Source: Bacteroides sp. (GTDB taxonomy: Bacteria > Bacteroidota > Bacteroidia > Bacteroidales > Bacteroidaceae). Taken from it: a stretch of DNA of 64,000 nt. The notes under the pieces were generated by a model. The model had not been told where the DNA came from, did not search any database, and worked only from the letters and a program-made list of their open reading frames with translations. The stretch lies in assembly GCF_030151085.1 (NCBI RefSeq), contig NZ_JASLER010000031.1, positions 12,903 through 76,902 of the forward strand. Reading direction: 5' to 3'. Positions 37,001 through 44,191 of the stretch are shown one piece after another; positions within the stretch are counted from its first letter, which is position 1, and every line of letters starts with the position of its first letter. The position numbers and the translations under genes are program-made.

Positions 37001-37315
37001 TTGACCGACGGTTCGAACTCTAATTTTAAAGAAATATCTGACATCTACATTGAAGATGCTGATTACTTGAGAATTCAAAATATTACTTTGGGTTATGATT
37101 TCAAGAAGTTATTCCCAAAGATGCCTCTACAACAAGTTCGTCTTTATGTGCAAGTTCAGAATTTATACACTTTCACTGGTTACAGTGGTTTGGATCCGGA
37201 AGTTGGTTATGGATATGAAACGAATGGTACGGCAAACTCTTGGGTATCAGGTATTGACTTGGGCTCTTATCCTCAGCCGAGAACGGTATTGTTTGGTGCT
37301 AACATTAAATTCTAA
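34079..37315 (+). CDS. SusC-like TonB-dependent outer-membrane glycan transporter (2)
   Basis: 1078 residues with the same start as SusC-1 (MNLNFRKTALL), a CarbopepD-type domain, DEVIVVGYGVQKKK, a plug (LQSQTPGVSI, VNIRGLGTIGDSAPLYVIDG, VLKDAASAAIYGSRAANGVI) and a barrel ending RTVLFGANIKF. The plug and barrel are clearly of another lineage than SusC-1, so this pair was not made by a simple tandem duplication of the whole gene. Import of oligosaccharides across the outer membrane is the role; SusD-2 follows 12 bp later. Control by promoter F places it in the same regulon as the mannanases. Confidence 0.96.
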   Translation: MNLNFRKTALLMGVCSAFSLGYTPQLFAASVDAIEAVQQTKKITGTVTDAMGPVIGANVLEKGTTNGVITDINGNFTLNVQPGATIVVSFIGYTPQEIKVGSQSIINIQLKEDTEMLDEVIVVGYGVQKKKLVTGATVQVKGEDIAKLNTTSALGALQSQTPGVSITSNNGQPGEGFKVNIRGLGTIGDSAPLYVIDGVAGGDINSLNPADIESVDVLKDAASAAIYGSRAANGVILVTTKQGRMGKLEISYDGYVGWQNVYKMPDLLTAKEYMAMQDEVVFNEGQAMNNWESLLGARVYGMVQDGWKGTDWFDAIREKDAVTQNHAINLIGGNEMSKFSMGFSYTNQDGILGKPFASSYDRYTARINSDHVLLKGKDFDIIKIGENLNFSYSTKNGVGQGNQYWNDVYLALSACPLLPMYDAEGNLYDQADKTADGWNLQGSIGNPIIDLISNRGQNLNRNYNLNATAYLEIQPIKGLKYRGQFSYRMSSSSYRAFTTPYNASTTAANSSYSVTQNASLGHNISMENVISYVLPKLGGHAIDALIGQSFEKTAVGETLEVKNSVNEGSQLPTLNGQFDHAWITNTANVNSSSFKGAPWGDWAMASFFGRVNWNYNEKYMATAIIRADGSSNFARGNRWGYFPSVSAGWVVSNENWMESTKSWMDFLKIRASWGQNGNQSISNFQYVSSVAFDKYNVYNFGSTSLGTTDSKATGGYAKNLPNPDVSWETSEQLNIGLDARFLNSRLGFAFDWYKKTTKDWLIQAPIVATAGTGAPVINGGDVENQGFEIALNWNDNIGKDFRYGVNVNFSHNKNEVTRIANAEGIIHGSANVLSQGTNEMYRAQVGYPIGYFYGYQTSGVFQNQAEIDAWKAKGDGTMQANPQPGDLMFTDRNHDGVINEKDKTMIGDPNPDFRLGFGLNLAYKGFDFSVTANGAFGQQIAKSYRRFADSRYNNYTTDVFARWHGEGTSNRYPRLTDGSNSNFKEISDIYIEDADYLRIQNITLGYDFKKLFPKMPLQQVRLYVQVQNLYTFTGYSGLDPEVGYGYETNGTANSWVSGIDLGSYPQPRTVLFGANIKF

Positions 37316-37327
37316 TATTATAGCAAT

Positions 37328-39103
37328 ATGAAAAAATATATATACATAGCGGCTATCGCACTTTCAGCCGTCGCTCTGACTGGTTGTGAAGATCTTTTGG
37401 ATACCGAGAATTTTACAGAATCAAATACAGGAAACTTCCCTGCTTCACCAGCGGACGCAGAGAAACAACTTACAGCAGTGTATGCTACTCTGAATCAGGG
37501 CATGGCTACTCCTACGGCCAACTATTTCTATGTGTCAGAAGTGGCATGTGACGACCGGTTTGGTGGTGGTGGTGAAAATGACTTTGAATCATTGGCCGAC
37601 GGTCACTTGATGAAAGCTACGGACGTTCAGTTTGACTCATTTTGGAAAGTTCGTTATAGTGGAATTTTCCGTGCAAACTGTGCTATCGAAGGTCTGATAG
37701 CACAGGAAGCTGCCTTCTCTGATAAAGAGGCTCACGGTCAATTTTTGGGAGAAGCTTATTATCTACGTGCTTATTTCTATAATGAATTGGTTGAAATGTT
37801 TGGAGCAGTGCCTTTGATTACTTCTACTGCACAAGAGACAAACATTGCTAGAACTCCGGTAGATGAAGTTTACGCACAAATCGCTTCCGACTTGAAAAAT
37901 GCTATAGAGTTGATGTCCGGTAAAAAGTACAATGAATATGTTGAAGCCGGACATGCAACAAAATGGGCAGCAGAAGCTTTAATGGCACGTGTCTATTTAT
38001 TCTACACAGGTTTCTATAAAAAAGATTCTCTTCCTTTGGCTACAGCGGAAGGTGCGGGAAGTATTTCCAAAGCAGAAGTAATAACGTGGATTGATGACTG
38101 TGTGAGCAATTCGGGACATAACCTGTTAGGTGATTACCGTAACTTGTGGCCTTATACCAATGAATTTACAGTCGATGACTATAGCTATACCAAAGATGCA
38201 AAGGATAAGGATGGCAAGGCATTGAAGTGGGCTGAGAATGGTAATGAAGAGACTGTATTTGCCTTGAAGTTCTGTAACTATGCTGGTTGGGAATCGGATG
38301 GTCAAATGGGTTTTGCTAATCAATTTATCCTATACTTTGGTCTTCGCGCTGATAATGGTGGTGAAAGCACATTCCCCTTCGGTCAAGGTTGGGGTCAAGG
38401 TCCTGTGGCCTCTACTATCTGGGATGAATGGAAAACTACTGAACCGAACGATATCCGTATGAGTGCTTCTATCTTGAATGTAAACGATGAGTTGCCTAAC
38501 TACGTGTTTGGTGGAGATAAGCAAATGGAAGAATGTGGCTTATGGAATAAGAAGATGCTTCCGATTCTGGCTAAAGAACCTATGGAGTCCGGTAAAGTTG
38601 CTGCATGGAATAAATCTTTGTTCTGGGTGGCTTATGATACTTTTGATAAAGCTAATAATGGTGATGAGATGCAAGGAGCACATTTCCAAGATTTGATTAC
38701 GATGCGTTTTGCGGATGTTTTACTAATGCAATCCGAATTGAAAGAAGATGTTGCAGGTATTAATAGAGTACGTGCGCGTGCAGGATTGAACCCTATCCCC
38801 GGCTACAGTCTTGAATTGTTGCAACGTGAACGTCGCCATGAGCTTTGTTTTGAAGGTCGTCGTTGGGCTGATATTCGTCGTTGGGGCATTGCAGAAGAAA
38901 TGCTGAATAAGAAGAATGGCGTAACAATCTGGAATAAGGGAGTAGAAACCAAGATGACAAACGGCAAATATAAAGAACGTTATCAGGCTACTAACGGTTT
39001 CTTCCCTATACCGAAAGCTCAGGTTGACTTGTCAGCTGGACTGCTGGAACAGAACCCTGGTTGGGATGATGCCAGTGCAAACTTTAGTGGTTGGAATTTC
39101 TAA
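37328..39103 (+). CDS. SusD-like surface glycan-binding lipoprotein (2)
   Basis: 591 residues; lipobox ALTGCEDLLDTENF with Cys20. RagB/SusD features: FRANCAIEGLIAQE, GEAYYLRAYFYNELVEMFGAVPL, KWAAEALMARVYLFYTGFY and, near the C-terminus, LLQRERRHELCFEGRRWADIRRWG. It is the lid partner of SusC-2. It shares little with SusD-1 beyond family motifs, which again points to a different or larger ligand. An accessory lipoprotein gene follows 19 bp downstream. Confidence 0.95.
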   Translation: MKKYIYIAAIALSAVALTGCEDLLDTENFTESNTGNFPASPADAEKQLTAVYATLNQGMATPTANYFYVSEVACDDRFGGGGENDFESLADGHLMKATDVQFDSFWKVRYSGIFRANCAIEGLIAQEAAFSDKEAHGQFLGEAYYLRAYFYNELVEMFGAVPLITSTAQETNIARTPVDEVYAQIASDLKNAIELMSGKKYNEYVEAGHATKWAAEALMARVYLFYTGFYKKDSLPLATAEGAGSISKAEVITWIDDCVSNSGHNLLGDYRNLWPYTNEFTVDDYSYTKDAKDKDGKALKWAENGNEETVFALKFCNYAGWESDGQMGFANQFILYFGLRADNGGESTFPFGQGWGQGPVASTIWDEWKTTEPNDIRMSASILNVNDELPNYVFGGDKQMEECGLWNKKMLPILAKEPMESGKVAAWNKSLFWVAYDTFDKANNGDEMQGAHFQDLITMRFADVLLMQSELKEDVAGINRVRARAGLNPIPGYSLELLQRERRHELCFEGRRWADIRRWGIAEEMLNKKNGVTIWNKGVETKMTNGKYKERYQATNGFFPIPKAQVDLSAGLLEQNPGWDDASANFSGWNF

Positions 39104-39122
39104 TATTTAAAATTGAAGAACA

Positions 39123-39938
39123 ATGAAAAAGATAATGATATTCTCGTTGTTGGTAGCTTCTTTGTCATTTGCAGCTTGCGATCCTATCGAAGACAGAGAA
39201 GAAATGACCGGCAGCATTACGGCAGACCAAATTCAGGCTACTGTAACCGTGGAACAGGTAGACGGTCAGAATGTAAATAAGGTTTCTTTTGAATGTAAAA
39301 GTCCTATTAGTTGCCAATGGACTAATGGGGTTGATACGAAAGCAGGAGCAAGTGGTGAAATGTTTTTGTTTTTATCAGGAGAAAATACGGTCACTTTGAA
39401 GGGACTATGTGCAGACGGTTCTATTGTGGAAAAGGAATTTCTTATAAATGTGGATAAAATACATTATCCGATAAATCCGACGTATGGTCTATTGTTTGGT
39501 TCCGGTGAAAAGGTTTGGAAATGGGCCGAAACAGATTGTCTTGGAAATGGTGGATGGCGTGCAGACCAGCAAGGACCAGAATGGTGGAAATTATCTCCAG
39601 CAGATGTTGAAGGACAAATGGCAACAGAAGGAGGCAATGCAACTATGAAATTCTCTTTAATGGGGAAAAAGATAGAGTTTAGCAATGGTAAGTCTGGAAT
39701 AATTAATTTTACTACGGGGGATGCTTGCTTTAACAGTTGGTATGGCACATTTACTTCTACTTGCGGAGTTTTGTGTGGTAAAGTTTTTAATGATTGTTAT
39801 CTACCTGCTGGGACTATGATTACAAAATATCAACTCGTCTCACTAACTGAAGATCGATTAGTATTAGGTTGGTGTGAAGATAAGACGAATGCTGAGTGGT
39901 CTGGAAATGGTTGGTGGTGGGTTTTTGAAGCTCAATAA
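39123..39938 (+). CDS. Accessory surface lipoprotein of the SusC-2 operon, unknown family
   Basis: 271 residues; lipobox SLSFAACDP. After a short Ig/PKD-like part (VSFECKSPISCQWTNGV ... GENTVTLKG) comes a beta-rich domain with several Trp (VWKWAETDCLGNGGWRADQQ, WWKLSPADVEGQ, WSGNGWWWVFEAQ). The order PKD-like then lipocalin-like resembles SusE/SusF-position proteins that bind the glycan at the surface, but I cannot assign a family. It is the third gene of the operon and is followed by a hairpin. Confidence 0.75.
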   Translation: MKKIMIFSLLVASLSFAACDPIEDREEMTGSITADQIQATVTVEQVDGQNVNKVSFECKSPISCQWTNGVDTKAGASGEMFLFLSGENTVTLKGLCADGSIVEKEFLINVDKIHYPINPTYGLLFGSGEKVWKWAETDCLGNGGWRADQQGPEWWKLSPADVEGQMATEGGNATMKFSLMGKKIEFSNGKSGIINFTTGDACFNSWYGTFTSTCGVLCGKVFNDCYLPAGTMITKYQLVSLTEDRLVLGWCEDKTNAEWSGNGWWWVFEAQ

Positions 39939-39949
39939 ATTTATGCATG

Positions 39950-39976
39950 AGGTGTAAAGCGTTTGGCTTTACACCT
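39950..39976 (+). terminator. 11-bp perfect hairpin between accessory genes
   Basis: AGGTGTAAAGC (39950-39960) and GCTTTACACCT (39966-39976) are exact complements around a 5-nt loop. There is no good T-run, so it may attenuate rather than end transcription into the next gene. Confidence 0.65.
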
Positions 39977-40002
39977 TATATGCAAATTTAAAATTTGGAA
40001 TT

Positions 40003-40737
40003 ATGAAACAAATTTATCTATTTTCAATTTCTTTGCTTATATTCTTGCTTGTGAATGCAATATCGGCAAAAGCGGATGTCTTAGGTCCCTATATAATGGA
40101 TGACAATGCTCCTGATATTCGTGTGGGATATGGGCGTATTGTGTGTGTTATGCAGGCAACAACACCTATAACGGGAAGTATTACCATTCGTGATGAGAAA
40201 GGAATCCAATATGTGTTAAGAGCACATGAGCCAGGAAGTGCTCCTTATTGTTATTTTGTTGCTTATGGAACCTATAGCGTTGTTGGGATGGAATGCAGTA
40301 CCATAACTTCTAATTGGGGACCATTACAAATAGGTTCTATTTTTACTGTTGCTGGTAGTACTGGGTATGTCGGCTTAACTAATACTGATCAAACTCCAAG
40401 TATTATTCAAGCAACGGGTACTGATGATAATACTCCTCCTACAAAAAATGGTTATGCTACGATGAAAGTTTATGGAATTGGAGCTAATGGTAGTGGTACT
40501 TTAGTTGATTCAGATGGAAAGGAGTACTCTATATACAATTATACAGCTCATACAGGTGGTGCACACTATTTTTATATTAAATCTGCTACATATACTGTTA
40601 AGACTATAGGAACTAATGGAAGTTATGTTTACATAGATATTGATGGAATAAAGAAATACCTTTCAGGAGGTGTGTCTTTTTCTGTTCCAAGTACAGGCAG
40701 TAATGTTTCGATAGTATTCAGTACAACTCCTTTTTAA
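40003..40737 (+). CDS. Secreted protein with two related beta-rich repeats, unknown function
   Basis: 244 residues with a signal peptide (VNAISAKA) and no lipobox. The mature part holds two copies of a about 90-residue unit: GYGRIVCVMQAT ... ITIRDEKGIQYVLRAHEPGSAPYCYFVAYGTYSV, and GYATMKVYGIGA ... TLVDSDGKEYSIYNYTAHTGGAHYFYIKSATYTV. Each ends in a segment that looks like SxFTV/VSFSVPSTG. I do not recognise the family. Its sequence looks more A+T-rich than its neighbours. It lies 64 bp after the SusC-2 operon behind a hairpin, and is probably expressed by read-through. A surface or secreted sugar-binding role is only a guess. Confidence 0.7.
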   Translation: MKQIYLFSISLLIFLLVNAISAKADVLGPYIMDDNAPDIRVGYGRIVCVMQATTPITGSITIRDEKGIQYVLRAHEPGSAPYCYFVAYGTYSVVGMECSTITSNWGPLQIGSIFTVAGSTGYVGLTNTDQTPSIIQATGTDDNTPPTKNGYATMKVYGIGANGSGTLVDSDGKEYSIYNYTAHTGGAHYFYIKSATYTVKTIGTNGSYVYIDIDGIKKYLSGGVSFSVPSTGSNVSIVFSTTPF

Positions 40738-40882
40738 TTAGGAAAATCATTTTAGATTAAGAAAAACTAAGATATTCAACTCAAAACAGTTGTCGTTACC
40801 CTCGTCCTGTGTGTCGTTCGTAACATTTGGTAATAGTAAAGGCATTAACCGAATTGTACAATTGTTTAATGGTTAAATCAGG

Positions 40883-40912
40883 AAAAGGTGGATCGTGAGA
40901 TTCGCCTTTTTT
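40883..40912 (+). terminator. Intrinsic terminator of the plus-strand region
   Basis: AAAAGGTGGATC (40883-40894) pairs, with two G-T pairs, with GATTCGCCTTTT (40899-40910) and runs into T residues. It is the last transcription stop of the plus-strand mannan region. Confidence 0.75.
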
Positions 40913-41204
40913 ACGATTACATATCTGAGTCTTGTGCTCTTCCTTTGCTAACAAGCAGCTTTTATATTTTTATTCTGAAGCAGTAGTACAGATAATAGCG
41001 GATGCCTTTTCCCTTGGGGGCTATGAGACATCCCATATCATCAACTATCTTTGCGTTCAGTATTGTAACTTTGTTTATGAGAGACGTTTTTTTTTAAACC
41101 TAACAACGAAGGTGTTTATTTGTTTTCTCAAGGATACATCTTTATTACTGTTCTTTCTGATAGTTATAACTCTAAAACCTTAAAATTCCGCACAATCCGT
41201 GCCT
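40913..41204. other. Non-coding stretch without recognisable content
   Basis: The only open frame here (40932-41183, plus strand, 83 codons) has no ribosome site, no family resemblance and a skewed composition rich in Phe, Ile and Leu. I see no RNA gene or promoter. It links the terminator to the repeat-rich spacer. Confidence 0.5.
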
Positions 41205-41253
41205 GAAAGATTCATTCAACCCCGTCGGAAATGAGCTAAAGACGCATATCTTA

Positions 41254-41334
41254 TTTTTCGACGCAGATGACGCAGATTTAATGGCTGCGCTATAACATGA
41301 AAGAGAAAAAATCTGCGTCATCTGCGTCGAAAAA
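41254..41334. repeat. 26-bp perfect inverted repeat (CGACGCAGATGACGCAGA arms)
   Basis: The arm at 41254-41279 contains GACGCAGAT-type units twice and is repeated as an exact reverse complement at 41309-41334, with a 29-bp loop. It has the form of a MITE- or REP-like element. It may also act as a two-way transcription stop between convergent operons. Confidence 0.75.
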
Positions 41335-41371
41335 TTAATTCATAACTGATAAGAAATGAGCTAAATACCCC

Positions 41372-41395
41372 CCCCTCCCCCTTTAGGGGGAGGGG
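41372..41395. repeat. C/G-rich hairpin, CCCCTCCCCC arms
   Basis: CCCCTCCCCC (41372-41381), loop TTTA, GGGGGAGGGG (41386-41395). A similar, less perfect hairpin lies at about 41449-41476. Either strand could stop RNA polymerase here; the G-runs could also form a quadruplex. Confidence 0.65.
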
Positions 41396-41597
41396 AATAG
41401 TTTCAGACCTAATATACTTATCTTTAGAATAATGCAACTTGTAGTATCCCCCTTCCCCTTTAGGGGACCGAGGGGTACAACCGTCAAGACATGCGCTAAA
41501 CAACAAATAGTAACAGTCTCCATTTGTCAGGAAATATTTTTTGCCGAAACCAAGAATTGTCATTTGTAATATGTTGTATATCAGGGATTTTTATTGA

Positions 41598-41700
41598 GGT
41601 AGTCTCACGTAACGACAGAGGTAGCCTCACATAACGACAGAGGCAGCCTCTCATAACGACAGAGAGTACCAAAGATAACGACTGAGGTTACCTCTGTTTT
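41598..41700. repeat. 22-bp tandem repeat, four copies plus a partial
   Basis: Units begin at 41598, 41620, 41642 and 41664, each like GGTAGCCTCACATAACGACA with two more bases; a partial fifth starts at 41686. The first three are close to identical and the fourth is more diverged. They abut directly with no spacers. Confidence 0.75.
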
Positions 41701-41836
41701 ATGTAAAGATAAATAAAGCAAAAAGTATCCCCGTTTAGCCCATAACGGGAAAAACATGAGCTAAACAGAATATCATTTTTTTCAAAACCCGTCAGAAATG
41801 AATCCCCCAGTTCCCCTAAAAGAGGAAAGAACTACT

Positions 41837-44110
41837 TCAGAAAGATTCATTCAATTTGTAGTAACAGTATATAGGCCAAGTATGTGGATGCGAACAATAA
41901 CCTTGCAAACCGTATCGGTAGTTTGAAATGGAGATCCAAAAAGAATAAAGTCCCTCACGATACGTGGTAGAGTTTATCTCGTCGGGAGCTGTCCATTGCC
42001 CTATCCAATATTGAGGATAATGCTTAGCAAAGTTATTAAAGGAGAACTTATGAAGCAATTTTCTTGCCTCTGCCTTATCAAAAGTAGCAACTCCCAATAA
42101 GAAGGGATATTCCAACGAATACCAGATACCGCAATCTTCGCCACCCTTAGGATCCCAAAGCGGTCGTTCACGATTACGTATCCCTATTTTTTCACTGTCT
42201 GATATACGTTGCTTCACATAAGAATAAATGGCCTGTTTGCGTTCTGTCGATAAAGTCGGAATTTGCAGCAGATAAGCTTGTGGTTCTATGCACACATTAT
42301 CCGTACCAAAGCGAAGCTCAGGAGTAAGATAGGCTCGTGCTGAAAAAGAACGAGAACCTAAATCTTGCATATAAGCAGTTTCCAGTTGAATGCGATATTC
42401 CTCCACAGCTTTGGCAAATACCAGCACATCTTCTCTTACTGATTTATAAAGGCAGTCTGTTAATTTGGGAAATACAGCTAAAGCCATTGCAGTATTAAGA
42501 TGCGACTCCGCCGACCATTCATATTTATTAGGCGAATAACGATGCAGGAAACTATCCGCCCAATCTGAATTGAGCAGACGCACCAGTCCGGTAGGTCCCG
42601 TACGTACTTCATCTCTAAGATAAATAAAGTGTTTTTGCAATAAAGAAAGCACTTTCTCCTTCACCCCGCATTCGGCAGGATAGAGTTGTACTTCTTCATC
42701 CAGGAAAGCATAATCTCCTGTTATGCGAAGGTACTCAGATACGGCATTGAACATATAAAGTTGTTCATCGCTCTCCTTATAAATAGAGGCTGGGGTATAA
42801 CCGAAGCCAGAGTTTCCTCTTTTAATCTCTCCATCACTCTCAGAATGTTTCATCACATAGCGAATACACGATTTTGCCAGTTGAGGATTGTAATAACATG
42901 CTCCCAAAGAAGCCTGCAAATGATCACGATTGGCTATATTATCTCCAAAATGATATGAATAGACCGACCCTTGTGGAATGAATGTTTCACCATAATATTC
43001 ACTATATTTAGCAGAAGCTTCTATCGCATGAGCATTCCATAACATCTCACGTCGAAGTACTTCATCTCTTTCATGTGAAAGGTCGGGTAAATGCTTTTTC
43101 CATAAGGAAGCAAAAGCGCCTATATAAGCAGCTTTATCAGCTCCCTGCAAAAAACATTCTACTTGATGAGATACGGAGTTATGTTTTCCCTCATCAAACA
43201 AACCTATTACTATTTGTAAAGTACGACTCTCACCGGGAGCCAACGATAAGCGGAATACTGATTTCAATCCGTTGTCTTCATATTTAGTTACAAATGTATC
43301 AATGTCCTTTTCACCATTAGCATGCATAAACACGGATGGAGGATTTATGTCATACATATAGCGCTGATATTTGGAAGGTAATATCAAAAAACGGTTAGCA
43401 CAAGCCTCTATGTGCGCCACAGCACTCCGTCCATCTGGTCCGGTAGAAATTTGTACCGGATAGTGCATAGCACGCTGCTGAGGTGAATCAAGCTGCATAT
43501 TCATACTCACATAGTTCACAGGCATACTCTCGGCATACTCTGCCTCCAACGGCTTCTTTCCTTTATTGTTCAAAGTTACTGAAATAAGAAAAGAAGGAGT
43601 ACCCTCATTAATCTTCTCCGATGGTTTAACGGAGATTATACGGGTACACGACACTCCATCACCCAAGTCATATTCGTAGCGAGCACCTCCCACGCCAAAA
43701 AAGCGTTTTGTTCGTTGCGGATCGGATGCAATAGAACTGACACCTACCAGATCTATTTGTTTACTTATCCCTTCTCGCATTAGCGAGACATAGGCTTCAT
43801 TACTTCCATAGTTAGGCTGTTTCTCACTAAAGTTTATACGTGCCCATACTCTCTGTGCTGTAATAAACTGAAAAATTCCGCTGACATGAGTAAACAGCCC
43901 CAAGCGATAATTACCTAATAAGAAATAAGGGTCTTCGGGCAAGCGAGAATCATTACCTTCATTGTCGAGAGCTTGGAAAGGTAAACCTCCCTGATATTGA
44001 TAGATGGGAAGTCCTTGAGATGTACTTCCCCATTCTCCTATCCGTTGCCCATAGGCTCGAAATAAAAAAGTAAAAGAGAGAAAAATCAATAAAATACTAA
44101 AATGTTTCAT
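41837..44110 (-). CDS. Secreted GH94/GH36-superfamily-like (alpha/alpha)6-barrel enzyme
   Basis: 757 residues with a signal peptide (FLFRAYGQR). The N-terminal half is a beta-sandwich (RYEYDLGDGVSCTRIISVKP) and the C-terminal half an (alpha/alpha)6 barrel, with NIANRDHLQASLGACYYNP and LLNSDWADSF. The latter aligns with the GDWND motif that carries the general acid (here Asp519) in GH94 phosphorylases. However, GH94 enzymes are cytosolic, while this one is exported to a compartment where phosphate-driven cleavage makes little sense, so it is more likely a hydrolase of a related or unassigned family. It is the last gene of the long minus-strand operon; its stop overlaps a repeat. Confidence 0.7.
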   Translation of the reverse strand: MKHFSILLIFLSFTFLFRAYGQRIGEWGSTSQGLPIYQYQGGLPFQALDNEGNDSRLPEDPYFLLGNYRLGLFTHVSGIFQFITAQRVWARINFSEKQPNYGSNEAYVSLMREGISKQIDLVGVSSIASDPQRTKRFFGVGGARYEYDLGDGVSCTRIISVKPSEKINEGTPSFLISVTLNNKGKKPLEAEYAESMPVNYVSMNMQLDSPQQRAMHYPVQISTGPDGRSAVAHIEACANRFLILPSKYQRYMYDINPPSVFMHANGEKDIDTFVTKYEDNGLKSVFRLSLAPGESRTLQIVIGLFDEGKHNSVSHQVECFLQGADKAAYIGAFASLWKKHLPDLSHERDEVLRREMLWNAHAIEASAKYSEYYGETFIPQGSVYSYHFGDNIANRDHLQASLGACYYNPQLAKSCIRYVMKHSESDGEIKRGNSGFGYTPASIYKESDEQLYMFNAVSEYLRITGDYAFLDEEVQLYPAECGVKEKVLSLLQKHFIYLRDEVRTGPTGLVRLLNSDWADSFLHRYSPNKYEWSAESHLNTAMALAVFPKLTDCLYKSVREDVLVFAKAVEEYRIQLETAYMQDLGSRSFSARAYLTPELRFGTDNVCIEPQAYLLQIPTLSTERKQAIYSYVKQRISDSEKIGIRNRERPLWDPKGGEDCGIWYSLEYPFLLGVATFDKAEARKLLHKFSFNNFAKHYPQYWIGQWTAPDEINSTTYREGLYSFWISISNYRYGLQGYCSHPHTWPIYCYYKLNESF

Positions 44111-44191
44111 CCATGTATGTATTTAATTAGAATAAATCGAAGATGCTCAAAAAGATACTCATCATATAGTCTTACGCACGATAAAAACATA

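Larger units (their letters stand above)
41205..41854. repeat. Repeat-rich spacer bounded by a 15-bp direct repeat
   Basis: GAAAGATTCATTCAA occurs at 41205-41219 and again at 41840-41854, where it forms the last codons of the minus-strand GH94-like gene. Between the two copies lie a long inverted repeat, a C/G-rich hairpin, a 22-bp tandem array and several ATGAGCTAAA-type words. The layout could be an inserted non-coding element with a target duplication, or a mosaic of dispersed Bacteroides repeats. Confidence 0.5.

Noticed and set aside
40932..41183. 83-codon plus-strand frame in the spacer
   Set aside because: Low-complexity hydrophobic composition, no ribosome site, no recognisable domain and no conserved neighbour logic; most likely chance.
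41598..41700. Tandem 22-bp repeats as a CRISPR array
   Set aside because: Units abut with no spacers, and no cas genes are present; it is a simple tandem repeat.
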